Positions 46,382 to 53,915 of a stretch of 64,000 nt of DNA are shown here, piece after piece. Numbering within the stretch: the first letter of the stretch is position 1; the number at the start of each line of letters is the position of its first letter. Both the position numbers and the translations under genes were made by a program. This DNA comes from Scopulibacillus daqui (GTDB lineage Bacteria; Bacillota; Bacilli; Bacillales; Sporolactobacillaceae), in NCBI RefSeq assembly GCF_016908855.1, contig NZ_JAFBER010000015.1, forward strand, positions 1-64,000, read 5' to 3'. The notes beneath the pieces were generated by a model. The model saw nothing but the letters and a program-made list of their open reading frames with translations. It did no database searches and was not told where the DNA came from.

Positions 46382-46423
46382 TCATTGATTGCTGCTGAAT
46401 TTTATATCGTGCAGTCTGAGGAA

Positions 46424-46441
46424 AAAAGGTCCAAACCTTTT
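46424..46441 (-). terminator. yumB terminator
   Basis: AAAAGGT/ACCTTTT with TTTTTT on the minus strand, set within a longer weaker pairing. Confidence 0.65.
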
Positions 46442-46460
46442 CGACTGACTTTTGATTCTT

Positions 46461-47681
46461 TTATTTAAACAAATTCAGCTTGCCTTTTTTAACCATAAGA
46501 CCTACGCCGCCAAGCATCAATAAGTAGCGATCATCTACAATTTTCTTTAGTGCGGCCGCAGGTGCGCCTTTTATTCTTTTATTGCCGACAACAGCAATCG
46601 CATCACCGGCACCAAGAGAAGCGACTGTACCTTTATTCTTATAAACAAACGGTTCAGTTGGTTCATTATGGAGAATATGACGAATGTTTTTGGCTAAGGC
46701 CACGCCTTGCTGCATTGCCAGCTGTGCAGTCGGCGGACAAGGACGATTGGTTTCTTTGTCCATAACAAGCGAGCAATCCCCAACTACAAAAACATTTGGA
46801 TATTCCGGTGAACGAAGCGCGTCATCAACTTCAATCTTACCGCGGTTTGTTTGAAAACCGGATTTTTCTACGATTGAGTTAGCTTTAACCCCGCCAGTCC
46901 ATACGATTGTGCCGGCTTTAATTTCTTCAAGATCTTCCGAGTCTTTCTCCTGAACAATAACGCTCTCCTCAGTGCATTCTTTAATAAATGTGTTTAATTT
47001 GAATTCGACGCCTTTGCTCTCTAATTGATGAATAGCATAATCTACAAGCTCTTTATCAAAGTTTGGAAGAATAGTCGGCGCGCCTTCAATATTTATGATG
47101 CGGACTTTACTCCGATCAATATCGTATTCACGACAAAGTTCCGGAACGCGATTTGCCAGTTCTGCCACAAATTCAACACCAGTTAGGCCGGCACCGCCGA
47201 CAGCAATCGTTAATTTGTGATCTTTTGGCTCTTCATCGTGATTATAGCTGGCAAATTGATATTCAATATGGTCGCGAATCTTACGGACTGTATCAATACT
47301 GCGAATGGTAAAGGCATGTGTGTCTAACCCTTTAATGCCAAAAGTATTGGACTCAAATCCTAGCCCGATAACAAGATAATCATACGCCAGCTCGCCGTTT
47401 TCAGTAATAACCTTATTTTCTTTTGGCTTGATTTCTGTAACCGTATCTTGGATAAATTTAACTCGGCTTGGATCAACAACTTTCTTAATAAGCATGCGCG
47501 TACGGTCGTGATGGAGCGTACCCGCAGCCGGCTGATGCAGCCATGTTGTTTGATAATGATAATTGTGTTTGTTTACTAGAGTAATCTCAGCGTCGTTAGG
47601 ACTTAATTCTTTAATCAAACGCGTTGCTGTCATCATGCCGCCGTAGCCGGCACCAATGATAAGAATTCTTGGCTTACTCAC
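46461..47681 (-). CDS. yumB: Type II NADH dehydrogenase
   Basis: About 406 residues. Two Rossmann motifs: ILIIGAGYGGMM at the N-terminus (FAD) and IAVGGAGLTGVEFVAEL near residue 165 (NADH), with VFVVGDCSLV near 300 and PPTAQLAMQQG. A membrane-associated flavoenzyme that oxidises NADH and reduces menaquinone without proton pumping. The GTG at 47681 aligns with the known starts of the family (VSKPRILIIG) and has a GGATGTGAT site. Upstream lies a promoter with palindromes and a Rex-like box. Confidence 0.92.
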   Translation of the reverse strand: MSKPRILIIGAGYGGMMTATRLIKELSPNDAEITLVNKHNYHYQTTWLHQPAAGTLHHDRTRMLIKKVVDPSRVKFIQDTVTEIKPKENKVITENGELAYDYLVIGLGFESNTFGIKGLDTHAFTIRSIDTVRKIRDHIEYQFASYNHDEEPKDHKLTIAVGGAGLTGVEFVAELANRVPELCREYDIDRSKVRIINIEGAPTILPNFDKELVDYAIHQLESKGVEFKLNTFIKECTEESVIVQEKDSEDLEEIKAGTIVWTGGVKANSIVEKSGFQTNRGKIEVDDALRSPEYPNVFVVGDCSLVMDKETNRPCPPTAQLAMQQGVALAKNIRHILHNEPTEPFVYKNKGTVASLGAGDAIAVVGNKRIKGAPAAALKKIVDDRYLLMLGGVGLMVKKGKLNLFK

Positions 47682-47733
47682 TATCATCACATCCATCTTT
47701 AAAAGTTTGTCGCAATGTCTCGATACGCAGGCT

Positions 47734-47807
47734 TTGTGATGTATTTCACTTATTAAGCCCGCCCTGCTTCCACATCAATCATATGATTTTTGTTGAAATA
47801 TTTCAAC
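47734..47807 (-). promoter_or_regulatory. yumB promoter with two palindromes and a Rex-like operator
   Basis: Minus strand TTGAAA (+ 47801-47806), 17 bases, TATGAT (47778-47783). The -35 lies in the perfect palindrome GTTGAAATATTTCAAC (47792-47807) and the -10 in AATCATATGATT (47777-47788). Just downstream of the start point, TTGTGATGTATTTCACTT (47734-47751) resembles the Rex consensus TTGTGAANNNNTTCACAA (11 of 14 defined positions). NADH-linked control of an NADH dehydrogenase would make sense. Confidence 0.55.
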
Positions 47808-47977
47808 CTTTTAGTTAAAACACACAGCTTAAATTTTTTATCGTTAGTTCATATAAACATATTTTATTTAATATTTACCCAAATCATTGCCTTTTTAAAC
47901 AAAATTCGTCCAAGCAATTCATTTTTACTCGCATAACATAAAAAGGATTTGTCAACACTGTCAGATGGTGGTTGTTA

Positions 47978-48388
47978 ATGAAAATAAAGCACGTTATCAT
48001 TAAATTTAAAAAATGGCTATATGACAAATTTTTTCGCATAGAACAAACTGACTTCAAAAAGTGTCAGCCGCAAAATAAAATAACTTCCTTGCAGAACGTT
48101 ATTTTTGAAACATTAAAAATGCAAGGTTTCGAAGTTAAGATTAATGAACCTATTGGACCTTATATTGCCGATCTTTACCTTCCCGAACACAACATTATTA
48201 TTCTCTGCCTATATCCTAATGAAAACAAAACATTGCAAATGATTAAGCTTCGAAAACTTTCAAAATATACGCGGACTTGCGGTTTTCGGGTTTTAACAAT
48301 AGATTCGCAAAGGTTTTATAAAGATTTACAAAAAGTAATGATGTTCACACATTTTTCCACAAGGAATCCTCTTCAAAAAGAAAAATAG
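47978..48388 (+). CDS. Small protein with a possible endonuclease-like fold
   Basis: About 136 residues. A basic N-terminus is followed by QNVIFETLKMQGFEVKINEPIG, PYIADLYLPEHNIIILCL and a later GFRVLTIDSQRF, an order of strands and acidic residues like DUF559/VSR-type nucleases (E...D-L...). The catalytic ExK is not clear, so this is a weak suggestion. ATG at 47978 after GGTGGT. Single gene with its own terminator, divergent from yumB. Confidence 0.5.
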   Translation: MKIKHVIIKFKKWLYDKFFRIEQTDFKKCQPQNKITSLQNVIFETLKMQGFEVKINEPIGPYIADLYLPEHNIIILCLYPNENKTLQMIKLRKLSKYTRTCGFRVLTIDSQRFYKDLQKVMMFTHFSTRNPLQKEK

Positions 48389-48442
48389 AAAAGAGGCCGG
48401 CTCAAAAGTCTCCAAAGTGGACAACTAGAGCCGGCCTCTTTT
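48389..48442. terminator. Bidirectional terminator between the 47978 gene and yutM
   Basis: AAAAGAGGCCGGCTC/GAGCCGGCCTCTTTT. Confidence 0.88.
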
Positions 48443-48452
48443 CTCTCGATGA

Positions 48453-48818
48453 TCAGCAATCCTTCGCAGGCGTCCCTGCATTTGCTGCCGTCTTAAATGA
48501 TTGTCCGCAGCCGCATGTAGCAATGGCATTGGGATTATTAATGATAAAGCCGCCGCCCATCATATTTTGCTTATAATCAATCGTAACGTCTCGAAGCAGC
48601 GGCGCGCTTTCCGAATCAATAACGATCTTTAAACCTTTATTCTCAAATGATTGGTCATCATCTTTCAGTTCATTGTCAAATCCCATTCCATATGTCAATC
48701 CAGTACATCCGCCGCCTTTAACACCCAAGCGAAGAAACAGACTTTCGTTTCCTTCTTCTTTTCTCATTTCTTTTATACGATGCATAGCAGCATCTGTCAC
48801 TGTTATATTCAAATCCAT
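48453..48818 (-). CDS. yutM: HesB/IscA-type iron-sulfur carrier YutM
   Basis: About 121 residues, A-type carrier. The three cluster cysteines are visible: KGGGCTGLTYG near residue 37 and the final ATCGCGQSF near 103-111, with a short unusual tail (KTAANAGTPAKDC, adding another Cys). It receives Fe-S clusters and passes them to client enzymes. ATG at 48818 after GGAGGAGG. A promoter with a palindrome in its spacer lies upstream. Confidence 0.9.
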   Translation of the reverse strand: MDLNITVTDAAMHRIKEMRKEEGNESLFLRLGVKGGGCTGLTYGMGFDNELKDDDQSFENKGLKIVIDSESAPLLRDVTIDYKQNMMGGGFIINNPNAIATCGCGQSFKTAANAGTPAKDC

Positions 48819-48905
48819 GAAAGATACCTCCTCCACTTTTAATAGTGTTCAAAAAAGGGGACAAAAAGAAACCGATACGAAAAAACATCACACTATATGA
48901 CACAA

Positions 48906-48934
48906 ACAATACCAGTACATATCCTGTACGTCAA
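48906..48934 (-). promoter_or_regulatory. yutM promoter with palindrome in the spacer
   Basis: Minus strand TTGACG (+ 48929-48934), 17 bases, TATTGT (48906-48911). The spacer holds GTACAGGATATGTAC, an inverted repeat GTACA-N5-TGTAC, well placed for a repressor. The regulator is unknown. Confidence 0.55.
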
Positions 48935-49041
48935 AGTTTAGAAGCGCCTCCTCCGGGCAATGACCGGCCGGCTTCGAGCTGCGTTAAAGGAGCACCGCCC
49001 TTGTAAAAGCTATTATCCCGGCCTCTTTGGCATCTCCTTTT
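48935..49041 (-). ncRNA. GC-rich structured leader or small RNA upstream of yutM
   Basis: A separate promoter (49048-49076) reads left into about 100 G+C-rich bases without an ORF. On the minus strand, GTTAAAAGGAG near the 5' end pairs with CTCCTTTAAC some 50 bases later; inside it GCC-AAAGA-GGC can form, and a second arm follows (GAAGCC/GGCGCTTC around CCGG/CCGG). No T-run ends it, so it may be a leader of yutM. I do not recognise a known riboswitch. Confidence 0.35.
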
Positions 49042-49047
49042 AACTAC

Positions 49048-49076
49048 ATTATATCGCCATACTCATAGCAGCTCAA
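49048..49076 (-). promoter_or_regulatory. SigmaA promoter of the structured RNA
   Basis: Minus strand TTGAGC (+ 49071-49076), 17 bases, TATAAT (49048-49053). Confidence 0.55.
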
Positions 49077-49079
49077 GAA

Positions 49080-49113
49080 AACACACATGTCCATTTAAGC
49101 ATGAGTGTTTTTT
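49080..49113 (-). terminator. Terminator of the Spo0E-like gene
   Basis: ACACTCATG/CATGTGTGT (one mismatch) with TTTTC; the stop codon lies in the loop. Confidence 0.6.
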
Positions 49114-49265
49114 ATTCTGAAGATCATATTGTACAGATCATCGATTTTCCTGCTGTAGCATAGAACTTTGGGATGGTTTAAACCTAATTGATCTGCGGTT
49201 TGAATCATCATTTGACGCAGCTGTTCAATTTTCCGATAAATATCATTCAAATCTTCTTCGGTCAT
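49095..49265 (-). CDS. Spo0E-like aspartyl-phosphate phosphatase
   Basis: 56 residues, ATG after AAGGTGGT. The Spo0E family pattern is present: IEQLRQMMIQTADQLGLNHP, then VLCYSRKIDDLYN with the SxxxD signature (SRKID). Such small helical proteins dephosphorylate Spo0A~P and delay sporulation. Too short for most gene finders. It lies alone between the mod promoter region and the yutM leader. Confidence 0.85.
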   Translation of the reverse strand: MTEEDLNDIYRKIEQLRQMMIQTADQLGLNHPKVLCYSRKIDDLYNMIFRIKNTHA

Positions 49266-49302
49266 GGCTGTACCACCTTGAATCGTTTTCCTTTAATGCT
49301 TC

Positions 49303-49332
49303 TTGTCTTATTTGTTTAGTCAGTTTTATAAT
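49303..49332 (+). promoter_or_regulatory. Promoter of the modB unit
   Basis: TTGTCT, 18 bases, TATAAT. Confidence 0.55.
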
Positions 49333-49391
49333 GAAATAAACCTATGTCATCAAAAAAATCGTGGAATAAAACTACATAAAGGAGAATTTCG

Positions 49392-49508
49392 ATGGCTCCC
49401 GGCAATTTTTGTCTAGTACCTGCCATTTTATCATTCAATGGCGCGAACTCTTTAAACCTACAGAAACATTGCTTTCTCCCGGTTAGAAAGGATAAGATCC
49501 ATGCCTGA
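49392..49508 (+). CDS. Possible 38-residue upstream ORF coupled to modB
   Basis: ATG with a near-ideal AAAGGAG site seven bases upstream. The frame (MAPGNFCLVPAILSFNG at the start) ends with a TGA that overlaps the modB start by 8 bases. The product has no known family; it may be a leader peptide that couples translation, or a fragment of a lost gene. Confidence 0.35.
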   Translation: MAPGNFCLVPAILSFNGANSLNLQKHCFLPVRKDKIHA

Positions 49509-50175
49509 TTTTTTGTCGGAACAATCTTTTTGGGATCCCGTTTGCCGTTCTATATTTGTAGCTTCTGTTACTTTAATTATCGTCTTTTTTTTCGGAATAT
49601 TTATAGGAGGTTTCATGGCTGAAAAAAATTTTCGGGGCAAATCAGTCATAGAAACAATCATGATGCTTCCTTTAGTTTTACCGCCTTCTGTTGTCGGCTT
49701 TGCCTTACTGGCCGTCTTTGGCCGCAGCAGCCCGGTCGGCCAATGGATAGAATGGCTTTTCCATCAGCCTGTTGTCTTTACGGTTTGGGCAGCGATTCTG
49801 TCTTCATCTGTCGTCAGTTTTCCGCTTATGTATCAGACCGTAAAAATAGGCTTTTCTTCTATTCCGCCTGCCATTAAGGAAGCTGCGAAAATTGACGGGG
49901 CGGGGTTTTGGCGCAGCTTCCTTTTTGTTCAAATGCCGTTGGCAAAGCAAGCGTTATTAACCGGGGGAATCCTATCATTTGCCCGTGCCTTAGGCGAATT
50001 TGGCGCAACACTCATGTTTGCCGGAAATATTCCTGGAAAAACACAAACGATGCCGACAGCCATTTATCTGGCAGTGGAAACGAACGAAACATCCTTAGCG
50101 TGGGCATGGGTTATTCTTACAATGATCATTTCATTTTTGCTGTTATTTGCTGCTAACAGAATCCGCTATAAATAG
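49501..50175 (+). CDS. modB: Molybdate ABC transporter permease
   Basis: 224 residues with about five membrane helices and the ABC permease EAA loop EAAKIDGAGFWRSFLFVQMP near residue 128, followed by ARALGEFGATLMFAGNIPGKTQTMP, typical of ModB. It would form the channel for molybdate. ATG after AAAGGATAAGATCC. Neither the binding protein ModA nor the ATPase ModC is next to it; they must be elsewhere or lost. It converges on dapF with a 10-base overlap and no terminator between. Confidence 0.87.
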   Translation: MPDFLSEQSFWDPVCRSIFVASVTLIIVFFFGIFIGGFMAEKNFRGKSVIETIMMLPLVLPPSVVGFALLAVFGRSSPVGQWIEWLFHQPVVFTVWAAILSSSVVSFPLMYQTVKIGFSSIPPAIKEAAKIDGAGFWRSFLFVQMPLAKQALLTGGILSFARALGEFGATLMFAGNIPGKTQTMPTAIYLAVETNETSLAWAWVILTMIISFLLLFAANRIRYK

Positions 50176-51029
50176 AAAATCCCTTTACAAATGGTTGTCG
50201 CTCCGCCTGTCATGAGGACATGTTGTGAATCGGACAACCATTTAATATATAAATCGCCGCCGGCTAAATGAACAGTGTTGGTTTCGTCCATGGACAACCG
50301 ACCGGTTAAGACCGAAGCCGCAACAGCTGCACAAGCACCCGTTCCGCACGCTTGTGTCATTCCGGAGCCTCTTTCCCATACTCTATATTCAATGGCATCA
50401 TTTGCAATTTTTTCAATAAAACCAACATTTAAGCCTTCGGGAAAGGCTGGATGATGATCTGCCAAGAATGGTCCAAGTTCATGAATAGGCGCTTCATCTA
50501 TTTTTTCAACAAAAAACAGCCCATGCGGATTGCCCATTGATACAGCGGTTATATTGAATGTTTGATCGTTAAAAGAGATCGGTTCGTCAATCACTTTTTC
50601 TTGGTCACCGCCTTTCATTGGTATGCGTTTGCGGTCCAAAACCGGTTTGCCCATGTCAATCGTTACGAGATCAACCTGTCCGTCTTTCAAATGAACCTCA
50701 GCATCAACAACTCCGCTTAATGTTTCTATTTTAAAAGACTTCCGATTAACTAACCCGTGTTCATAAGCATACTTTGCAACACACCGTAAACCATTGCCGC
50801 AATTTTTTCCTTCCGAACCGTCTTTGTTAAATATACGCATCATGATATCTGCCCGATTTGAAGGCACAATAAGGATAAGACCATCGGAGCCTATGCCTGT
50901 ATGCGCATCAGCTGCCTTGACAGCTAAATCAGAATAAGAAGGGATATCTATTAATTGGCTGACTAAATCAATATAAACATAACAATTTCCAAGACCGTGC
51001 ATTTTAGTAAATGGGATTTCTATACTCAT
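50166..51029 (-). CDS. dapF: Diaminopimelate epimerase
   Basis: 287 residues. Converts LL- to meso-diaminopimelate for lysine and peptidoglycan. The two catalytic cysteines are in KNCGNGLRC (Cys77) and QACGTGACA (near 227), within the two pseudo-symmetrical halves. N-terminal FTKMHGLGNCYVYID is typical. B. subtilis dapF lies at the same place between yutM and yuzB. ATG after AAGGTAG. Confidence 0.95.
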   Translation of the reverse strand: MSIEIPFTKMHGLGNCYVYIDLVSQLIDIPSYSDLAVKAADAHTGIGSDGLILIVPSNRADIMMRIFNKDGSEGKNCGNGLRCVAKYAYEHGLVNRKSFKIETLSGVVDAEVHLKDGQVDLVTIDMGKPVLDRKRIPMKGGDQEKVIDEPISFNDQTFNITAVSMGNPHGLFFVEKIDEAPIHELGPFLADHHPAFPEGLNVGFIEKIANDAIEYRVWERGSGMTQACGTGACAAVAASVLTGRLSMDETNTVHLAGGDLYIKWLSDSQHVLMTGGATTICKGIFYL

Positions 51030-51047
51030 TAAAACTACCTTCTTTCA

Positions 51048-51278
51048 TTATCTTAATGGGCGGTCTGACCAAATATAGTCATCATCCATTTTAAGAATGA
51101 CTAATTTTTCGTGACAGCAAGGCATCACAACATGGGTTTTGACTTCTTCAAAGGCTTTTTCAAAATCGTCTTTCTTCATATGAATGTGCACTGAGGATTC
51201 ATGGCAAAACGGACATTCATTTAAATATATTTCCCCCATCATTTTTTCATAAGGCCATGTATGATGAAAATTGTACAA
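51048..51278 (-). CDS. Small Cys-rich protein of unknown function
   Basis: 76 residues from a TTG at 51278 (GGAGG about 10 bases upstream), or about 63 from an internal ATG. Cysteines in ECPFCHESS and MPCCHEKL, with several His, suggest a zinc ribbon. The sequence seems to be conserved in this neighbourhood in Bacillales but I know no name. It lies 18 bases before dapF on the same strand, so it may be cotranscribed. Confidence 0.6.
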   Translation of the reverse strand: MYNFHHTWPYEKMMGEIYLNECPFCHESSVHIHMKKDDFEKAFEEVKTHVVMPCCHEKLVILKMDDDYIWSDRPLR

Positions 51279-51305
51279 AAGCTCCCCACCTCCGGATGTA
51301 TAAAA

Positions 51306-51331
51306 AACACCGCATGAAGGACAGCGGTGTT
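51306..51331 (-). terminator. yuzB terminator
   Basis: AACACCGC/GCGGTGTT, then TTTT on the minus strand. Confidence 0.82.
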
Positions 51332-51346
51332 AGGCATAAGCGTCTA

Positions 51347-51583
51347 TTAAAACATTGGATTTTCTTCCAAGTATTGATAAATATTTTTAACGAGTTGATC
51401 TGGCGTCTCGCCTGAAACGAACTCACCATTTACAAGGGCGTATGGGCCTTCATAGCATAATCCGCAATTTCCAAGGCAAGTATATTCAATAACATCAAGA
51501 TTAGGATCCTTCTCAAGCATCTCTAATGCCTTTTGGGAGCCGCCAGCAAGATTGCTCATGCAAAACTCTATAATAGGCTTCAT
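51347..51583 (-). CDS. yuzB: YuzB (DUF1450)
   Basis: 78 residues, thioredoxin-like ferredoxin type: [13 protein letters not shown] at the start and [21 protein letters not shown] with three cysteines (residues 36-43). The four Cys could hold a 2Fe-2S cluster. Function unknown. Neighbour of yutJ as in B. subtilis. ATG after AGAGGTGAG. Confidence 0.9.
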   Translation of the reverse strand: MKPIIEFCMSNLAGGSQKALEMLEKDPNLDVIEYTCLGNCGLCYEGPYALVNGEFVSGETPDQLVKNIYQYLEENPMF

Positions 51584-51822
51584 TAGGGCTCACCTCTTTT
51601 ATATCCTACCCCTCTGAAAGCCTAACGTCAACTTTTACTTAACATGCGCATTAAAAAATGAAGAACGATAAACGCTTCCTATAAGGCTGAGAGCGGATTG
51701 AACCGAGCGATGCTTCTTGTGAAGATGAATAGGCGGCTGCACAGAGGCCGCACACACTTCAATCTTTTCCCCCTAGGACTTGCGGATTTTTCAAACTTCA
51801 TCATAAAATTCAATAAGATACA

Positions 51823-51852
51823 TTGGATTTTATATGAACAATTCGATATACT
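51823..51852 (+). promoter_or_regulatory. yutJ promoter
   Basis: TTGGAT, 18 bases, TATACT. In the 392-base gap 51584-51975 the part before it has no ORF I can support; the part after it is the structured leader. Confidence 0.5.
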
Positions 51853-51881
51853 TTCTATTGGAATAGACGTGTTAAGTATGT

Positions 51882-51948
51882 GTTCAAAAAAACGGGGGTC
51901 AACAGAGCGAAGACATTCGCCGGCCATGTTTCCCGGAGTGTTTTGAAC
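51882..51948 (+). promoter_or_regulatory. Structured 5' leader of yutJ
   Basis: GTTCAAAA (51882-51889) pairs with TTTTGAAC (51941-51948). Inside, CGGG (51893-) can pair with CCCG (51932-) and GCGAA-GACA-TTCGC (51907-51920) is a perfect small hairpin. The element of 67 nucleotides ends 16 bases before the ribosome-binding site. No T-run. Not a riboswitch class I know. Confidence 0.45.
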
Positions 51949-51975
51949 ATCTTCTTAGAGAAAGGACTTAGACAT

Positions 51976-53040
51976 ATGGAAAGATTAGTACTAGTAGGCG
52001 GCGGATATGGTAACGTTCGTGTTATGAACCACCTATTCTCCGACGGACTGCCAAATGATGTTGAAGTGACCTTGATTGACCGAGAACCCTATCATTGTAT
52101 GAAAACTGAATACTACGCTCTTGCAGCAGGAACAATTTCTGATCAGGATGTCAGAGTTTCTTTTCCAAAACACCCGCAATTAAAAATCATCAACGCCGAA
52201 GTGATAAAAATTAATCTTGCCGATAAGAAAATTCATTTAAAAAATGCGGAAGATGTCTCTTATGATACCGTTGTTATTGGGTTAGGGTGTGAAGATAAGT
52301 ATCACGGCGTTCCCGGTGCCCCTGAGTATACGCTAAGTATTCAATCCATTCGAAATGTTCGCTATACCGCCCAAAAATTACATAGCATGCCGTCCGGAAG
52401 CACTGTCTCAATTGTCGGCGCGGGGCTCAGCGGCATAGAAGTGGCAAGCGAGCTGTGCGAAAGCAGGAAAGATCTTAACATTCGTCTCTATGACCGGGGG
52501 GAACGGATTCTTTCTACTTTCCCGGAACGCGTCAGCCATTATATACAAGAATGGTTCGAGAATAACGGTGTGACAGTGATTAATAACAGCAATATTACGA
52601 AGGTAGAGCCCGACTGCTTGTATAATAATGATGAGCCAAATCATACCGATGTTGTCATTTGGACTGCAGGTATCCAAGCTCACCATCTTGTCCAAGAGCT
52701 TGATATCGAAAAAGGCAGCGGCGGCCGTGCCATTGTGACTGAACATCACTATTTGCCGGACCATCCTGAAGTGTTTGTCGTCGGTGACTGCGCTTATTAT
52801 GATCAAGCCCCGAGCGCCCAGCTGTCAGAGGCCCAGGGCGATCAGATTTATAAAGTATTAAAAGCAAGATGGAATAACCAGCCGGAGCCTAAACTTGAAG
52901 AAATTAAATTAAAAGGCATGGTTGGATCACTCGGCAAAAAGAAAGGGTTTGCCGAATTTATGGGCAAACCGTTAACCGGACGTGTAGCGAGACTGTTGAA
53001 ATCAGGCATCTTATGGATGTATCGTCACCATAATGGTTAA
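51976..53040 (+). CDS. yutJ: NADH dehydrogenase-like flavoprotein YutJ
   Basis: 354 residues. FAD motif LVLVGGGYGNVRVMNHL at the start and NAD motif VSIVGAGLSGIEVASEL near residue 147, with VFVVGDCAYY near 264. Related to type II NADH dehydrogenases such as YumB (46.5 kb) but shorter and with a different C-terminus. Its electron acceptor is not established. I use the ATG at 51976, preceded by AAAGGA; the frame is open further upstream through the leader but without start signals. Confidence 0.88.
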   Translation: MERLVLVGGGYGNVRVMNHLFSDGLPNDVEVTLIDREPYHCMKTEYYALAAGTISDQDVRVSFPKHPQLKIINAEVIKINLADKKIHLKNAEDVSYDTVVIGLGCEDKYHGVPGAPEYTLSIQSIRNVRYTAQKLHSMPSGSTVSIVGAGLSGIEVASELCESRKDLNIRLYDRGERILSTFPERVSHYIQEWFENNGVTVINNSNITKVEPDCLYNNDEPNHTDVVIWTAGIQAHHLVQELDIEKGSGGRAIVTEHHYLPDHPEVFVVGDCAYYDQAPSAQLSEAQGDQIYKVLKARWNNQPEPKLEEIKLKGMVGSLGKKKGFAEFMGKPLTGRVARLLKSGILWMYRHHNG

Positions 53041-53068
53041 GAAAACCGGGCAGATGCGCCCGGTTTTC
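53041..53068. terminator. Bidirectional terminator of yutJ and yuzD
   Basis: GAAAACCGGGC/GCCCGGTTTTC, overlapping no coding sequence. Confidence 0.85.
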
Positions 53069-53073
53069 TGAAT

Positions 53074-53394
53074 TTATACAGCTTTAAAGCCATTTTCTTC
53101 TAATTCTTGATAAATTCTTTTAATTTTCGGATCGCCTTCGCAAATAACTTTTCCATTAGAAACAACTAAAGGGTAAAAGTATTCATCATTTATGACCTTT
53201 TCGGCAAATTTTTGATCTTCTTCGGTTTCAGGATAATAAATATCGATATACCGGATACGAATGTCTTCATTGGGAAATTTCCTTTTTATTGCCGCTTGAA
53301 TCCATTCCATCGTTTCTTTTGATGATGGAGAATGAATGCAGCTTGGGCACGGCTGATTGGCGCCGTATATCGTTATATTGAATGATTCCGCCAT
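53074..53394 (-). CDS. yuzD: YuzD (DUF1462), thioredoxin-like
   Basis: 106 residues with a thioredoxin-type start and a CPSC motif (QPCPSCIHSPSSKET, residues 15-29), then DIRIRYIDIYYPE and FYPLVVSNGKVICEGDP. Probably a thiol or disulfide active protein in the cytosol; function unproven. It lies between yutJ and yutI as in B. subtilis. ATG after GGGAGGAGG. Confidence 0.9.
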   Translation of the reverse strand: MAESFNITIYGANQPCPSCIHSPSSKETMEWIQAAIKRKFPNEDIRIRYIDIYYPETEEDQKFAEKVINDEYFYPLVVSNGKVICEGDPKIKRIYQELEENGFKAV

Positions 53395-53638
53395 CCTAAA
53401 GCCTCCTCCCTATTGGTTTCTCCTCTGCTTATTTCTATTTTACATCATTGAACTATAATTAAATGAGTTTTCAATATTCAAAAAATCAATGTTTTTTTAC
53501 GGTGGAGAAAGCCGGCGGCAATTTTTCAGCTCAGCTATCCTTTCAGTTTATTTTTTCGATCGCAAATTAATATCATAGATTTTTTTATAAAAAGATATTA
53601 TAATGAAACCATATGAATAATGAAAGGGGTCAACTGCA

Positions 53639-53860
53639 ATGCGCGAACAAGTTGAAGAAGTCCTTGAAAAGCTTCGCCCGTTTCTATTGCGTGACGGCGG
53701 CGATGTAGAGCTTGTCGATATTGAAGACGGTGTTGTCAGAGTTCGATTGATGGGTGCATGCGGCAGCTGCCCTAGTTCAACTATTACATTAAAAGCAGGC
53801 ATTGAACGTGCTCTACTTGAAGAAGTGCCAGGTGTAAAAGAACTAGAGCAGGTTTTTTAA
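53639..53860 (+). CDS. yutI: NifU-like iron-sulfur carrier YutI
   Basis: 73 residues, NifU C-terminal domain: [21 protein letters not shown] (split here), [19 protein letters not shown] with the CxxC cluster site at residues 40-43, and a closing [10 protein letters not shown]. It delivers Fe-S clusters, a job shared with YutM in this window. ATG after AAAGGGG; TATAAT at 53599 marks its promoter. Confidence 0.93.
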   Translation: MREQVEEVLEKLRPFLLRDGGDVELVDIEDGVVRVRLMGACGSCPSSTITLKAGIERALLEEVPGVKELEQVF

Positions 53861-53872
53861 TAAACATGAGAG

Positions 53873-53912
53873 AAAACCACTTAACAAGCAAAATGTTAAG
53901 TGGTTTTGTTTT
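53873..53912. terminator. Bidirectional terminator of yutI and the dehydrogenase gene
   Basis: AAAACCACTTAACA/TGTTAAGTGGTTTT, then GTTTTT. Confidence 0.88.
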
Positions 53913-53915
53913 TCC

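Noticed and set aside
51880-51975. 32-residue N-terminal extension of YutJ
   Set aside because: The frame is open by chance through the structured leader; the FAD motif starts right after the ATG at 51976, which has its own site.
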